Part shown: piece by piece, positions 24,818-32,418 of the stretch
How positions within the stretch are numbered: position 1 is the stretch's first letter
How the letters are laid out: every line of letters starts with the position of its first letter
Source: Akkermansia sp.
GTDB taxonomy: Bacteria; Verrucomicrobiota; Verrucomicrobiia; Verrucomicrobiales; Akkermansiaceae
DNA: 64,000 nt
NCBI GenBank assembly: GCA_017472085.1
Contig: JAFUQZ010000021.1
Coordinates: 1-64,000, forward strand
Direction: 5' to 3'
Notes under the pieces: generated by a model
Database searches by the model: none
What the model was told of the DNA's origin: nothing
The model's input: only the letters and a program-made list of their open reading frames with translations
Translations under genes and position numbers: made by a program

Positions 24818-25816
24818 TCAGGCGTGGGGATATTTAGATGAGGGTCCGTATTTGTTCGCGCCGCGTTGGCTGTCGATGCAGGCTACAATGAGTATTCCCA
24901 CCGAAACCAGATGCGACAGCATCGATATGATGGCATTCATCCATACCATCCCACGGGATAAACCCAGGGGATGGGTCGAATTGTCTTTTCCCTCCTCCCA
25001 TTTTCCGGAACGATACCGCGCAGAGCGAACCTCTCTGCGGGCGATGACCCGAACTTCGCCATCCCCTTCAGGAAACCTGATTTCCGGATGTTTTTTCCGC
25101 AATTTCTCCAGGCTCATGACTTCATCCGTGTTGCTCACCATGCGCTCCACCGGTATATCAGACCACATTATCTTCGAGTAAGCCGCATAGCTATGGCCAT
25201 ACACCGTAATGACAAAGGGGATAATCACCCACCAGCCACTCAGCCCGATATCGTGCAGACGGCGTACGAGGAGCGGATACGTGAGAAAGGCTCCCGCCCC
25301 GGCGATGAAATAAAAAATGCAGAACAAATCCGCAGGCAATAGCATCGGGGAAATACTGTTGAACTGTACCGATGATATGCTCGACAGTATCAGCAGCAAC
25401 AGCAGGAACAATACGCCGAAAAGACAAAAGGACCAGTATTCCTTGCGCTGACTGCGCCCGCGAAAGCTCAGAAGCCTCCGCAGCGCCAGACAGAAAAAGC
25501 TCCACATGGAACTATCGGCAGGAGCCTGTGCTGCCCCGCAGGAGGGACAGGAGGGCGGCAGGACATACCCCTCCTGCTCTGCACCGCAGCGGACGCAGCA
25601 ACCAAGTTTCCCGAAAGACAGCGGCGGGGATGGTACAGGCATGGACTGTGGTTGATTCAACCATCCCTGCTCTGATAAGGGACGCCAGGTTTTCTCCCCC
25701 TCGGCAGCACAGAGGGTATCGGCACTGATGGTGCCGTTGAGCACAAGGGCACTCAACTGTGTGGCGGTATAGGGCCCGCAGATGTTGCGGGCTTCGTCCA
25801 GATAGTAGTATTTCAT
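24818..25816 (-). CDS. GYF_2/zinc-ribbon/DUF805 membrane protein (paralogue 3)
   Basis: 332 residues with the same order of parts: GYF_2 (MKYYYLDEARNICGPYTATQLSALVL), zinc ribbon (CCVRCGAEQEGYVLPPSCPSCG), then DUF805 (LSFRGRSQRKEYWSFCLFG and VRRLHDIGLSGWWVIIPF). A soluble insert of about 60 residues, rich in Glu, Lys and Arg, stands before the last helix (EVMSLEKLRKKHPEIRFPEGDGEVRV). It ends DSQRGANKYGPSSKYPHA. Its ATG overlaps the stop of paralogue 2 by four bases. Confidence 0.87.
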   Translation of the reverse strand: MKYYYLDEARNICGPYTATQLSALVLNGTISADTLCAAEGEKTWRPLSEQGWLNQPQSMPVPSPPLSFGKLGCCVRCGAEQEGYVLPPSCPSCGAAQAPADSSMWSFFCLALRRLLSFRGRSQRKEYWSFCLFGVLFLLLLLILSSISSVQFNSISPMLLPADLFCIFYFIAGAGAFLTYPLLVRRLHDIGLSGWWVIIPFVITVYGHSYAAYSKIMWSDIPVERMVSNTDEVMSLEKLRKKHPEIRFPEGDGEVRVIARREVRSARYRSGKWEEGKDNSTHPLGLSRGMVWMNAIISMLSHLVSVGILIVACIDSQRGANKYGPSSKYPHA

Positions 25817-26496
25817 GATTGGGGGTCGGGTATTTGTTCAGCGGTGATTTTTCGCGACGGCAGGAAGCCGGGAACTATCAGCAGGAGAAGGAAGATTCCG
25901 TTGCTTCTGGTCAGCACCTCCAGGCAGAAGAGTGTCACTTTCCTGTCCTCCCATACCGGGTCTGAGATACGATGATACATCTGCAACAGTTCGCTTTTCT
26001 CGCGCTCCTGCAAACGAGCCAGGGCTTCCTGCCGCGCCGGAATATCATTCACATATTCCAGATGCACCCGCTCTTTTTCCCGGTCTATTTCATCGGTGAT
26101 GGGTTTCGCGGCACGCAGAGTCTGCACCATGACAGGAAAGCCCAGATGAACATACAGCGCCAGATTCAGCATCAGGCTGAGCATCACCTGCCATGACCAC
26201 GAGGGCTTTAATCCGGCATCGCGCAATCGCCGCGCCAGCATCAGAAAGAACGGCGCCAGTGCCGCCGCCACCACCGCCACGGCATACAAAACCATCAATA
26301 CAGGTATATACCCTGCACCGTTCAGATGATAGGCAATACCCGCCGCCACTCCTCCCAGACACAGCAGAAAAACTGCCGCCAGACACAGGGGAATCGTGCC
26401 CAGCAACCAACCCCAATACTCCAACCTCCCTGCCCTTCCCCGCGGGCTGTACCAGCGGGCGGCGAATTCTGAATTCGGTGGCAGGGAGTCGGACAT
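25813..26496 (-). CDS. Divergent DUF805-like membrane protein (paralogue 2)
   Basis: About 227 residues from ATG 26496 (MSDSLPPNSEF). A TTG at 26511 would overlap the upstream stop as TTGA and is an alternative start. The GYF_2 and zinc-ribbon parts are lost. The DUF805 core is degenerate but visible: YSPRGRAGRLEYWGWLLG and LARRLRDAGLKPSWSW. A charged helix-forming insert (ITDEIDREKERVHLEYVNDIPARQEAL) comes before the last membrane helix, as in paralogues 1 and 3. The standard DSQRG-type tail is absent. It looks like a partner that has drifted, perhaps a hetero-oligomer subunit. Confidence 0.78.
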   Translation of the reverse strand: MSDSLPPNSEFAARWYSPRGRAGRLEYWGWLLGTIPLCLAAVFLLCLGGVAAGIAYHLNGAGYIPVLMVLYAVAVVAAALAPFFLMLARRLRDAGLKPSWSWQVMLSLMLNLALYVHLGFPVMVQTLRAAKPITDEIDREKERVHLEYVNDIPARQEALARLQEREKSELLQMYHRISDPVWEDRKVTLFCLEVLTRSNGIFLLLLIVPGFLPSRKITAEQIPDPQS

Positions 26497-26507
26497 TTTC
26501 CGGGAAA

Positions 26508-27590
26508 TCAACCTCGGGGATACTTGATGCAGGGGCCGTACTTGTTCGGGCCGCGCTTGCTGTCGATAAATCCTATCACCAGCGATGCCAATGCTGCCAG
26601 AGCAGAGAAAATGTTGCCCAGTCCGTACATCACCATGAAGGAAGAATTATCCGAACCTGTATACATCTGCATCATTTGAGCCTCCATCTCCTTTTCCAGC
26701 ATTTTTTCTGCCAGTGTGGCATTCAGTCTGCGCTTGTTCTCAATCTCCCGCGCCAAAGCTTCTTCACCTCTCTCCCGGGCATCTGCAGCCAGACGAGCCG
26801 CCGCCTCTGCGGAAGCTGTCTCATTCTGAACATATGTTTCTGAAAGCGAAACTATGACTTTTCCGCCCTTCTCCGCAAAATCCTGCATCATCGGCACAAC
26901 AAGATACGTGCACCCTATGCTGACAGCCAAGATGAGAGCCGACCACCAGGCAGACAATCCCATGTCATGAAAGCGCCGCCCATACAGGAAAAACCACGGG
27001 ATAGAATAGAGCGCAAACATCACGGTGAGAAAGATACCCACATCAGGAAAAACCTGTATGAATTTATCTGCATCAAACGCTGTCTCCGCTTGAAAGATGT
27101 CCGCACAAATCAAAACCACCCCGATGGCCAGGAAGTATATCCATAAACATGTTACCGGTATCATCCCCACGCAGAACGCCCAATACTCCTTGCGTGTGGC
27201 ACGCCCGCGCAGACTGAACATGCGCCGCCCGGCATGCAGCATGTTTGCCCAGAAACTATCGCTCGCCGGGCGCAGGCGATACCCGCAGGAGGGACACCTG
27301 TTCGGCACAGACCAGCCGGTCAGCTCATGCGAACACTTCGGACAGCATCCGGGTTCCACACCCACGCCGCCACGAGCAAAACCAACAGAATCCCCTGCCC
27401 CGGTCATCACCTGTCCATTCTGAACCCAGGGCTGTTCACTGAGGGGTTTCCAGTTAGCATCTCCGGCCAACGCCACCTTGGTCTCCTGTGTCACGGCGCC
27501 GGACAGCATCAACGCCGCCATTTGTTCGATGGTGAAAGGTCCTTCGGGCTTGTTGGAATCATTAAGATAGTAGTATTGTGCACTTCCCAT
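26508..27590 (-). CDS. GYF_2/zinc-ribbon/DUF805 membrane protein (paralogue 1, operon head)
   Basis: About 360 residues from ATG 27590 (MGSAQYYYLNDSNKPEGPF). It contains GYF_2 (about 5-60), a zinc ribbon (CCPKCSHELTGWSVPNRCPSCG) and DUF805 (FSLRGRATRKEYWAFCVGM, YGRRFHDMGLSAWW). A long charged coiled insert before the last helix includes AEAAARLAADARERGEEALAREIENKR. It ends FIDSKRGPNKYGPCIKYPRG. The upstream ATG at 27617 lies before the predicted transcription start, so I reject it. It heads a six-gene run ending with miaA. Confidence 0.87.
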   Translation of the reverse strand: MGSAQYYYLNDSNKPEGPFTIEQMAALMLSGAVTQETKVALAGDANWKPLSEQPWVQNGQVMTGAGDSVGFARGGVGVEPGCCPKCSHELTGWSVPNRCPSCGYRLRPASDSFWANMLHAGRRMFSLRGRATRKEYWAFCVGMIPVTCLWIYFLAIGVVLICADIFQAETAFDADKFIQVFPDVGIFLTVMFALYSIPWFFLYGRRFHDMGLSAWWSALILAVSIGCTYLVVPMMQDFAEKGGKVIVSLSETYVQNETASAEAAARLAADARERGEEALAREIENKRRLNATLAEKMLEKEMEAQMMQMYTGSDNSSFMVMYGLGNIFSALAALASLVIGFIDSKRGPNKYGPCIKYPRG

Positions 27591-27602
27591 AAATGTCAGG
27601 CT

Positions 27603-27631
27603 ATTATCGCCGTTCACCCGTGCAATGTCAA
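27603..27631 (-). promoter_or_regulatory. Promoter of the DUF805-miaA operon
   Basis: Minus strand: TTGACA (27626-27631), 17-base spacer, GATAAT (27603-27608). The -10 box ends 12 bases before the ATG at 27590, so the leader is about six bases. Confidence 0.65.
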
Positions 27632-27911
27632 GCTATCAGTCTGACACTCTGCAAAAGAAACACCGCTGTGCCGTCGGTGGTATGAGAAGCCACGTTCCCA
27701 TTAGTCAGGTGGGTGCGGAGTGGGGGTCGCTGAGGTATCCATTGGACGGAACATAAAACCCCTCGTACTTGATGCCCCTTATATATATACATCGGTCCGG
27801 GCCTTATAGAACCACGCGTCACGAGCACAGCAGCTGGTTTCTTATATACCATACTCCCCTGCCCTATGCAAGCCAATTCTGTCGTATCTTTCACAACTGT
27901 TGGATGATGTT
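27632..27911. other. Gap with no convincing gene
   Basis: Lies between the diverging DUF805 and argS transcripts. A 113-codon minus-strand frame (27628-27969) spans it but has no ribosome site and no recognisable domain, and it runs across the operon promoter and the parS site. In another minus frame a short stretch ends ...GFYVPSNGYLSDPHSAPT; I could not tie it to a family. No RNA gene was recognised. Confidence 0.4.
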
Positions 27912-27927
27912 TGTTCCATGTGGAACA
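27912..27927 (+). promoter_or_regulatory. parS-like site 1
   Basis: TGTTCCATGTGGAACA. Compared with the perfect palindrome at 31331 it differs at one central base. Confidence 0.7.
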
Positions 27928-28008
27928 TTCTCCTTTTTTATCATATAAAAAAGACTGATATTTCAACATTTAAGACACGCACATGCGCGCGCGTAAGCGC
28001 GATATTAT

Positions 28009-28037
28009 TTGACAAAAGGTGGATAAATGTGTATAAC
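28009..28037 (+). promoter_or_regulatory. argS promoter
   Basis: TTGACA (28009-28014), 17-base spacer, TATAAC (28032-28037). The box ends 12 bases before the argS ATG, so the leader is about six bases. Confidence 0.7.
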
Positions 28038-28049
28038 TGCCGCAGACAC

Positions 28050-29804
28050 ATGACGATACCTCAGATATTAACAAAACAACTGTCGGCAGCCCTCAGCACC
28101 GTACTGGGTGATGCGCTGCCGGAGGGATTCATACCTACTGTGACACCGTCGCAGGATTTACGCTTCGGTGACTACCAGAGCAATGCAGCCATGATGCTGG
28201 CCAAACAGGCACGTACCAACCCCCGCGCCCTCGCCACGCAGGTGCTGGAAGCCTTCGGTGAATCCGAAGCAGCCACACTCGAAATCGCAGGTCCGGGCTT
28301 CATCAATTTCCGCATCCGACCGGAATTCTTTGCCCGCATGACAGAGGCCATGATGAATGATGAGCGTCTGGGCGTGGCAAAAACAGAGCAGCCCAAAACA
28401 CTCGTCATCGACTTTTCTGCCCCCAATGTGGCAAAACCCATGCATGTGGGTCATATTCGCTCCACCATCATTGGCGATACACTCGGACGCCTGGCCCGCT
28501 TCCTGGGTCACACGGTGATTACGGATAATCACATCGGCGACTGGGGAACTCAGTTCGGAATGATTCTCTGGGGATGGAAGAATATCCTGAACCAGGAAGA
28601 GCTGGCCAAAGACCCCATCGAAGCTCTGCTGGCCGTCTACAAGGAGGTCAACACCCGCTGCAAGGAAGACACTTCCCTGCTCCCTGTCTGCAAGGCTGAA
28701 CTGGTGAAACTCCAAAGCGGCGATGAGGAAAATCTCAACATCTGGAAACGCTGCATCGAAGTCACCAAGATTGGTTTGGAAAAGATTTACAGTCAATTAG
28801 ATATATCATTTGATCATTGGCTGGGCGAAAGCGCATATAATGATGCACTCGCACCGCTTGTGGACGACCTTATCGCCAAGGGTATTGCCCGCGAAAGTGA
28901 CGGTGCCATCTGCGTGTTCTCAGATGGTTTCCATAAGCCCCAGAATGACCCCTTCCTCGTGCAGAAAGACGGTGAATGGGTACCTGTGCCGGCTATCATT
29001 CGCAAGGCCGACGGCGGTTTCCTCTATGCCACCACGGACCTCGCCACGCTTGATTACCGCACCACCCATTTCAACGCAGATTCCATCTGGTATGTGGTGG
29101 GTGCACCCCAGGAAAAACACTTCAAGCAGATATTCGATATCGAGCGTATGCGCGGCGTGAGCGGCGACTTCCGTCATGTTGCCTTCGGGTCCATCCTCGG
29201 TAAAGATCGCCGACCCTTCAAGACTCGCTCCGGTGATACCGTGAGCCTTCAGGACGTCATCGACGAGGCTGTTTCTCGTGCCGCCAGAGTCATTGAGGAA
29301 AAGAGCCCGGACATGCCGGAGGACGAAAAAGCAGCCGTTTCTCAGGCCGTCGGTATCGGTGCCATCAAGTTCGCAGAGCTCTCCCAGAACCGCATGAGCG
29401 ACTACATTTTTGACTGGGACAAGATGCTTGCCCTCACCGGTGATACCGCACCCTACCTCCAGAATTCTTACGTCCGAGTGCGTTCCATATTCCGTAAGAT
29501 AAATACACAATTCGTTAAGCCTCAAACTCTTACATTTACACGGGATGCAGAGATTCACCTGGCACGTATGCTGGTCCGATACGGCGAAGTAGTGCCCTCA
29601 ACTCTCGACGATTGCCGCCCCAATCTGCTGGCTTCCTACCTGTATGATTTGGCCCGCGCATTCCATAGTTTCTATGAAGCTTGCCCGGTACTGAAGAGCG
29701 AAGGAGACACACGTGAAACACGTCTCGCCCTCTGCGACCTGACTGCTTCCGTCCTTAAACATGGTATGGGTCTGTTCGGTATTACCATGCCTGAAAGAAT
29801 GTGA
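28050..29804 (+). CDS. argS: Arginyl-tRNA synthetase
   Basis: 584 residues from ATG 28050 (MTIPQILTKQLSAALSTVLG). It has the class I core: FSAPNVAKPMHVGHIRSTIIGDTLGRL, where HVGH is the HIGH motif, then DNHIGDWGTQFGMI. RPFKTRSGDTVSLQDVIDEA stands in the place of the KMSKS loop, as is usual in ArgRS. The C-terminal anticodon-binding domain ends MGLFGITMPERM. It charges tRNA-Arg. The longer frame starting at 27900 would cross the parS site and promoter and is rejected. It is the first rightward gene after the divergence point next to the proposed origin. A parS-like half site lies within it near 29705-29720. Confidence 0.97.
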   Translation: MTIPQILTKQLSAALSTVLGDALPEGFIPTVTPSQDLRFGDYQSNAAMMLAKQARTNPRALATQVLEAFGESEAATLEIAGPGFINFRIRPEFFARMTEAMMNDERLGVAKTEQPKTLVIDFSAPNVAKPMHVGHIRSTIIGDTLGRLARFLGHTVITDNHIGDWGTQFGMILWGWKNILNQEELAKDPIEALLAVYKEVNTRCKEDTSLLPVCKAELVKLQSGDEENLNIWKRCIEVTKIGLEKIYSQLDISFDHWLGESAYNDALAPLVDDLIAKGIARESDGAICVFSDGFHKPQNDPFLVQKDGEWVPVPAIIRKADGGFLYATTDLATLDYRTTHFNADSIWYVVGAPQEKHFKQIFDIERMRGVSGDFRHVAFGSILGKDRRPFKTRSGDTVSLQDVIDEAVSRAARVIEEKSPDMPEDEKAAVSQAVGIGAIKFAELSQNRMSDYIFDWDKMLALTGDTAPYLQNSYVRVRSIFRKINTQFVKPQTLTFTRDAEIHLARMLVRYGEVVPSTLDDCRPNLLASYLYDLARAFHSFYEACPVLKSEGDTRETRLALCDLTASVLKHGMGLFGITMPERM

Positions 29805-29806
29805 AT

Positions 29807-31261
29807 ATGAAAACAAAACAGCTGTTCCACATGGAACAAAAGCTCGTCATCCTCTGCGCCGTTTCAGCCATTCTGGCTGGCGGCGCAGAGCCGCTTTATG
29901 GGGAAAACATAACCTATCAGAACTCCCCTGCCCTGCCCACAAGTAACGATCGGCCGATTCCTCTTGCAAGAATCATACTTGCCACAGAGAACGCAGAAGC
30001 AGCGACACTAATCAATCTGGGCTTGCAGGATGTTTTGCTTGGATATGAATCGCGCGCGCGCGCGTATTTTATCAAGGCATTGAATATGGAACCTCACGCA
30101 CCTCTCGCTTTGTGCGGACTCATGCTTCTGGAACAATCCAGGCGCATCGATTACAGCATACAGTTGCAACAGCTCACTTCCATTATCAACTCAGCCGACT
30201 TTACAGCAACGCCACAGGAATTATTCTACATAGAAACCTTTCTGAAATTACTTTCCGGAGATGTGCCTGGTGCAGCGAGAGATTTCGAACAACATGCAGA
30301 ACGATACCGAGCAGATATATTCTCCGGTTGCTGGGCTGTCTCTCTCTATCATTCGTTGGATAAAGAAGAGTCGGCAGAAACATTATCAACTGCTCTTTAC
30401 GAAAGGAAACCAAATCATCCGCTCTGTCAGTTCTTTCGTTGTTTCGTATTCGAATCGCGTGGACGTGTTCCACAGGAAATCATAGACCTGTCACGGAAAT
30501 GTTGTGTTACGACAAAGCACCATCCTATGGTCATACATCTCTGTGGTCATCTTCTCTACAAAGAACAGCTATATATTGAAGCGGCTGACCAATTCCGGCA
30601 TGAGAGAGAAATCCTCCAATCAGATATCACAACAGAGGACATACCTGCAGCCGAAACTTTCGAATGGCATCGTGCCGGTCTCTATGAAGCTTCGGCAAGG
30701 TTGTGTACAACTACCGATAAAACAAAAGTTCAATCGTTCCACATGGAACTTCTGAATGCACGAAAACTTGAAAAAGAAATAGTCCATGCCGGTGATATAC
30801 TGTATCGATGGGAAACAATGACGATTCCCATGCGGCATCTGCTTTTCAGGAATACAGCGCCAAATACAGAGGAAGTTCGGCACGCCATTGCATGCAGTGT
30901 TCCACATGAAACATTTCTCGATGATGACTTGTGTCACCATTTTTCTGATTGTCTGAAATCCGTGCTCCACATCAAAGTTCTGACAAAACAGAAACGAACG
31001 AGCAAAGTCAATTCAACACTTGAAAAGGCAGAGCAGTCTTATCAATGCTTGCGCGATTCACGTGAAACTATTGCGCAAAAAGGAATGACCTATCGAATGT
31101 GTTACATGAGAGCTCTCGATTGTGCAGAAAGCGCGTTATACATGGCTCGTGCGCTCGTCTACAAGGATTCATCTTCTTTGTGGAATGAACGTGTATCAGA
31201 ATCTCTTTCACGGCAAAAGCAATACCGCATGCTTCCTCCCATGCTACGTTTATCTGAATGA
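29807..31261 (+). CDS. Exported TPR-like protein carrying parS sites in its coding sequence
   Basis: About 484 residues. The N-terminus (MKTKQLFHMEQKLVILCAVSAILAGGAEPLYG) looks like a signal peptide after a short lead. Helical repeats with a TPR-like rhythm follow (ATLINLGLQDVLLGYESRARAYFIKALNMEPHAPLALCGLMLL). There is no enzyme motif, and the function is unknown. The gene is visibly A+T-richer than argS and has many Cys and His codons. Three parS-like 16-mers lie in it (29823, 30735, 30898), read as FHME or VPHE, so the codons are constrained by a DNA signal. A GTG at 29801 overlapping the argS stop is an alternative start. Confidence 0.7.
   Translation: MKTKQLFHMEQKLVILCAVSAILAGGAEPLYGENITYQNSPALPTSNDRPIPLARIILATENAEAATLINLGLQDVLLGYESRARAYFIKALNMEPHAPLALCGLMLLEQSRRIDYSIQLQQLTSIINSADFTATPQELFYIETFLKLLSGDVPGAARDFEQHAERYRADIFSGCWAVSLYHSLDKEESAETLSTALYERKPNHPLCQFFRCFVFESRGRVPQEIIDLSRKCCVTTKHHPMVIHLCGHLLYKEQLYIEAADQFRHEREILQSDITTEDIPAAETFEWHRAGLYEASARLCTTTDKTKVQSFHMELLNARKLEKEIVHAGDILYRWETMTIPMRHLLFRNTAPNTEEVRHAIACSVPHETFLDDDLCHHFSDCLKSVLHIKVLTKQKRTSKVNSTLEKAEQSYQCLRDSRETIAQKGMTYRMCYMRALDCAESALYMARALVYKDSSSLWNERVSESLSRQKQYRMLPPMLRLSE
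29823..29838 (+). promoter_or_regulatory. parS-like site 2
   Basis: TGTTCCACATGGAACA, the exact reverse complement of site 1, placed in the start region of the TPR-like gene. Confidence 0.7.
30735..30750 (+). promoter_or_regulatory. parS-like site 3
   Basis: CGTTCCACATGGAACT: the 14-base core matches site 2; only the two end bases differ. Confidence 0.55.
30898..30913 (+). promoter_or_regulatory. parS-like site 4
   Basis: TGTTCCACATGAAACA. The right half equals the GAAACA arm of the classical parS TGTTTCACGTGAAACA. Confidence 0.65.
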
Positions 31262-31295
31262 TAACACTCAGCAAGGCAGGGGAGTTTTATTCTGT

Positions 31296-31330
31296 GGTCT
31301 TTCGGGAATTATCCGAAAGACCATTATTTT
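31296..31330 (+). terminator. Terminator of the TPR-like gene
   Basis: GGTCTTTCGG (31296-31305) pairs with CCGAAAGACC (31313-31322), followed by ATTATTTT. A parS-like site starts at the next base. Confidence 0.8.
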
Positions 31331-31346
31331 TGTTCCACGTGGAACA
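31331..31346 (+). promoter_or_regulatory. parS site 5 (perfect palindrome)
   Basis: TGTTCCACGTGGAACA is a perfect 16-bp palindrome. Known ParB sites have the consensus TGTTNCACGTGAAACA or the GTTCCACGTGGAAC form. It is the only non-coding, fully symmetric member of the cluster. Confidence 0.8.
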
Positions 31347-31402
31347 ATAAACTTTACCGAAATATCTTAATTTACCAAATAATTTCTTTTCTCACAAATC
31401 GG

Positions 31403-31431
31403 TTGACGGGGCAGGGTTTATATGTTATATT
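31403..31431 (+). promoter_or_regulatory. Promoter giving a leaderless mRNA (lipoprotein gene)
   Basis: TTGACG (31403-31408), 17-base spacer, TATATT (31426-31431). Six bases separate it from the ATG at 31438. Confidence 0.7.
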
Positions 31432-31437
31432 CCTAAT

Positions 31438-32115
31438 ATGAAAATCAACATACTCCGTTTGACATTATTACTTTGTTCCATGGTGGCATTGACGGCCGGT
31501 ATCAGCTCCTGTGCCTATACTCAGTTTAACAAACAGATAGTTGAAAAGGCAACAGTATATAATGGGTTTGCCGTGGAACTTCCTCTCAGTCTGTATTCTT
31601 GTCAGGGTAATTGGTATGTCAAGGTACGTAAGTTGGAAGTACAGAAAATCAAGCCCTTTGTTCATGACAGCATCATGTTGAAAGACTCTTCGAAGGAAGC
31701 TTTAGGTACTCTTAAACCATTTTCTTATTATACTGAATATCAATATATTAGAATATCAGAGGGAACAGCTGCCGTCTTACAGCGAGCAGACGGTTATGCC
31801 ACGCTCGAAACACTGTGTGATGAATTGAAATCCAACTATGCAGAGGGGAGTCTTGCAGAGCTTACGGACAGCATGCAGCATCGGGTTTACGCGCAAATCA
31901 AGACAGAGCAGGGGAACATAGCCTACGTGGCTCCTGACGGTCAACCCATTCGCAAACCCGGTGCGGGTATTAAGGTTCTCAGCAAGGCGGCACTTGTATG
32001 TGTGGATGTACCCGGTACTGTTATCTGTAATGTATGCATGCCTGTAATGGCGCCTTTCATCTTTTTCCATGATTTCCTGAGCGATGAGACCTCAATTAGT
32101 AATATAACTCATTAA
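31438..32115 (+). CDS. Lipoprotein, unknown function
   Basis: 225 residues. The signal MKINILRLTLLLCSMVALTAGISSC ends in a lipobox with lipid Cys25. The mature part is mixed alpha/beta with no family that I recognise (YNGFAVELPLSLYSCQGNWYVKVRKLEVQ). Near the C-terminus a hydrophobic stretch CVDVPGTVICNVCMPVMAPFIFFHDF may insert in or lie on a membrane. It lies between the last parS site and the proposed origin. The transcript should start at its ATG. Confidence 0.7.
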   Translation: MKINILRLTLLLCSMVALTAGISSCAYTQFNKQIVEKATVYNGFAVELPLSLYSCQGNWYVKVRKLEVQKIKPFVHDSIMLKDSSKEALGTLKPFSYYTEYQYIRISEGTAAVLQRADGYATLETLCDELKSNYAEGSLAELTDSMQHRVYAQIKTEQGNIAYVAPDGQPIRKPGAGIKVLSKAALVCVDVPGTVICNVCMPVMAPFIFFHDFLSDETSISNITH

Positions 32116-32310
32116 CACTTAATATATTATATCAGTTATTCACAAAATCCGGTGAATAAGTCTGTGAATAAGTGGTGAATGAGTATGTGAACAACTTTTA
32201 TTCACCGTGAGAGCGAGTCTTATCAACCGTGTTATACACAGGGACAGTACAAAGAAAACGATTGCATCTTAAAGGTTTAACTCAGTTATTAGACTTATTC
32301 ACAGGACTGA
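32101..32310. other. oriC: Putative chromosomal replication origin (oriC)
   Basis: Four perfect TTATNCACA DnaA boxes: TTATTCACA at 32136 (+), 32163-32171 (minus) and 32295 (+), and TTATACACA at 32232 (+). Near-matches are TTATTCACC (32198 +; 32151-32159 minus), TTGTTCACA (32186-32194 minus) and TTATCAACC (32220 +). A strongly A/T-rich tract (32101-32134) directly before the first box could be the unwinding element. parS-like sites cluster within 4.3 kb and transcription diverges just to the left. dnaA itself is not in the window, so this rests on sequence pattern. Confidence 0.75.
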
Positions 32311-32384
32311 TGATGATGAATTTGAATTTCTAATATTCAATAGTCATCAAATCGGAAAAGGAAAGGAGCTCCTGACAGCTCACC

Positions 32385-32412
32385 TTGACATATGTCAGGC
32401 AGGTGATAGAAT
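32385..32412 (+). promoter_or_regulatory. ribD promoter, leaderless
   Basis: TTGACA (32385-32390), 16-base spacer, TAGAAT (32407-32412). Six bases later comes the ribD ATG. There is no room for an FMN riboswitch. Confidence 0.65.
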
Positions 32413-32418
32413 GAAGCC

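Noticed and set aside
27628-27969. 113-codon minus-strand frame upstream of the DUF805 operon
   Set aside because: It has no ribosome site or domain and crosses the operon promoter and a parS-like site.
32311-32418. FMN riboswitch upstream of ribD
   Set aside because: No RFN-type conserved stems are visible, and the promoter leaves no leader RNA before the ATG.
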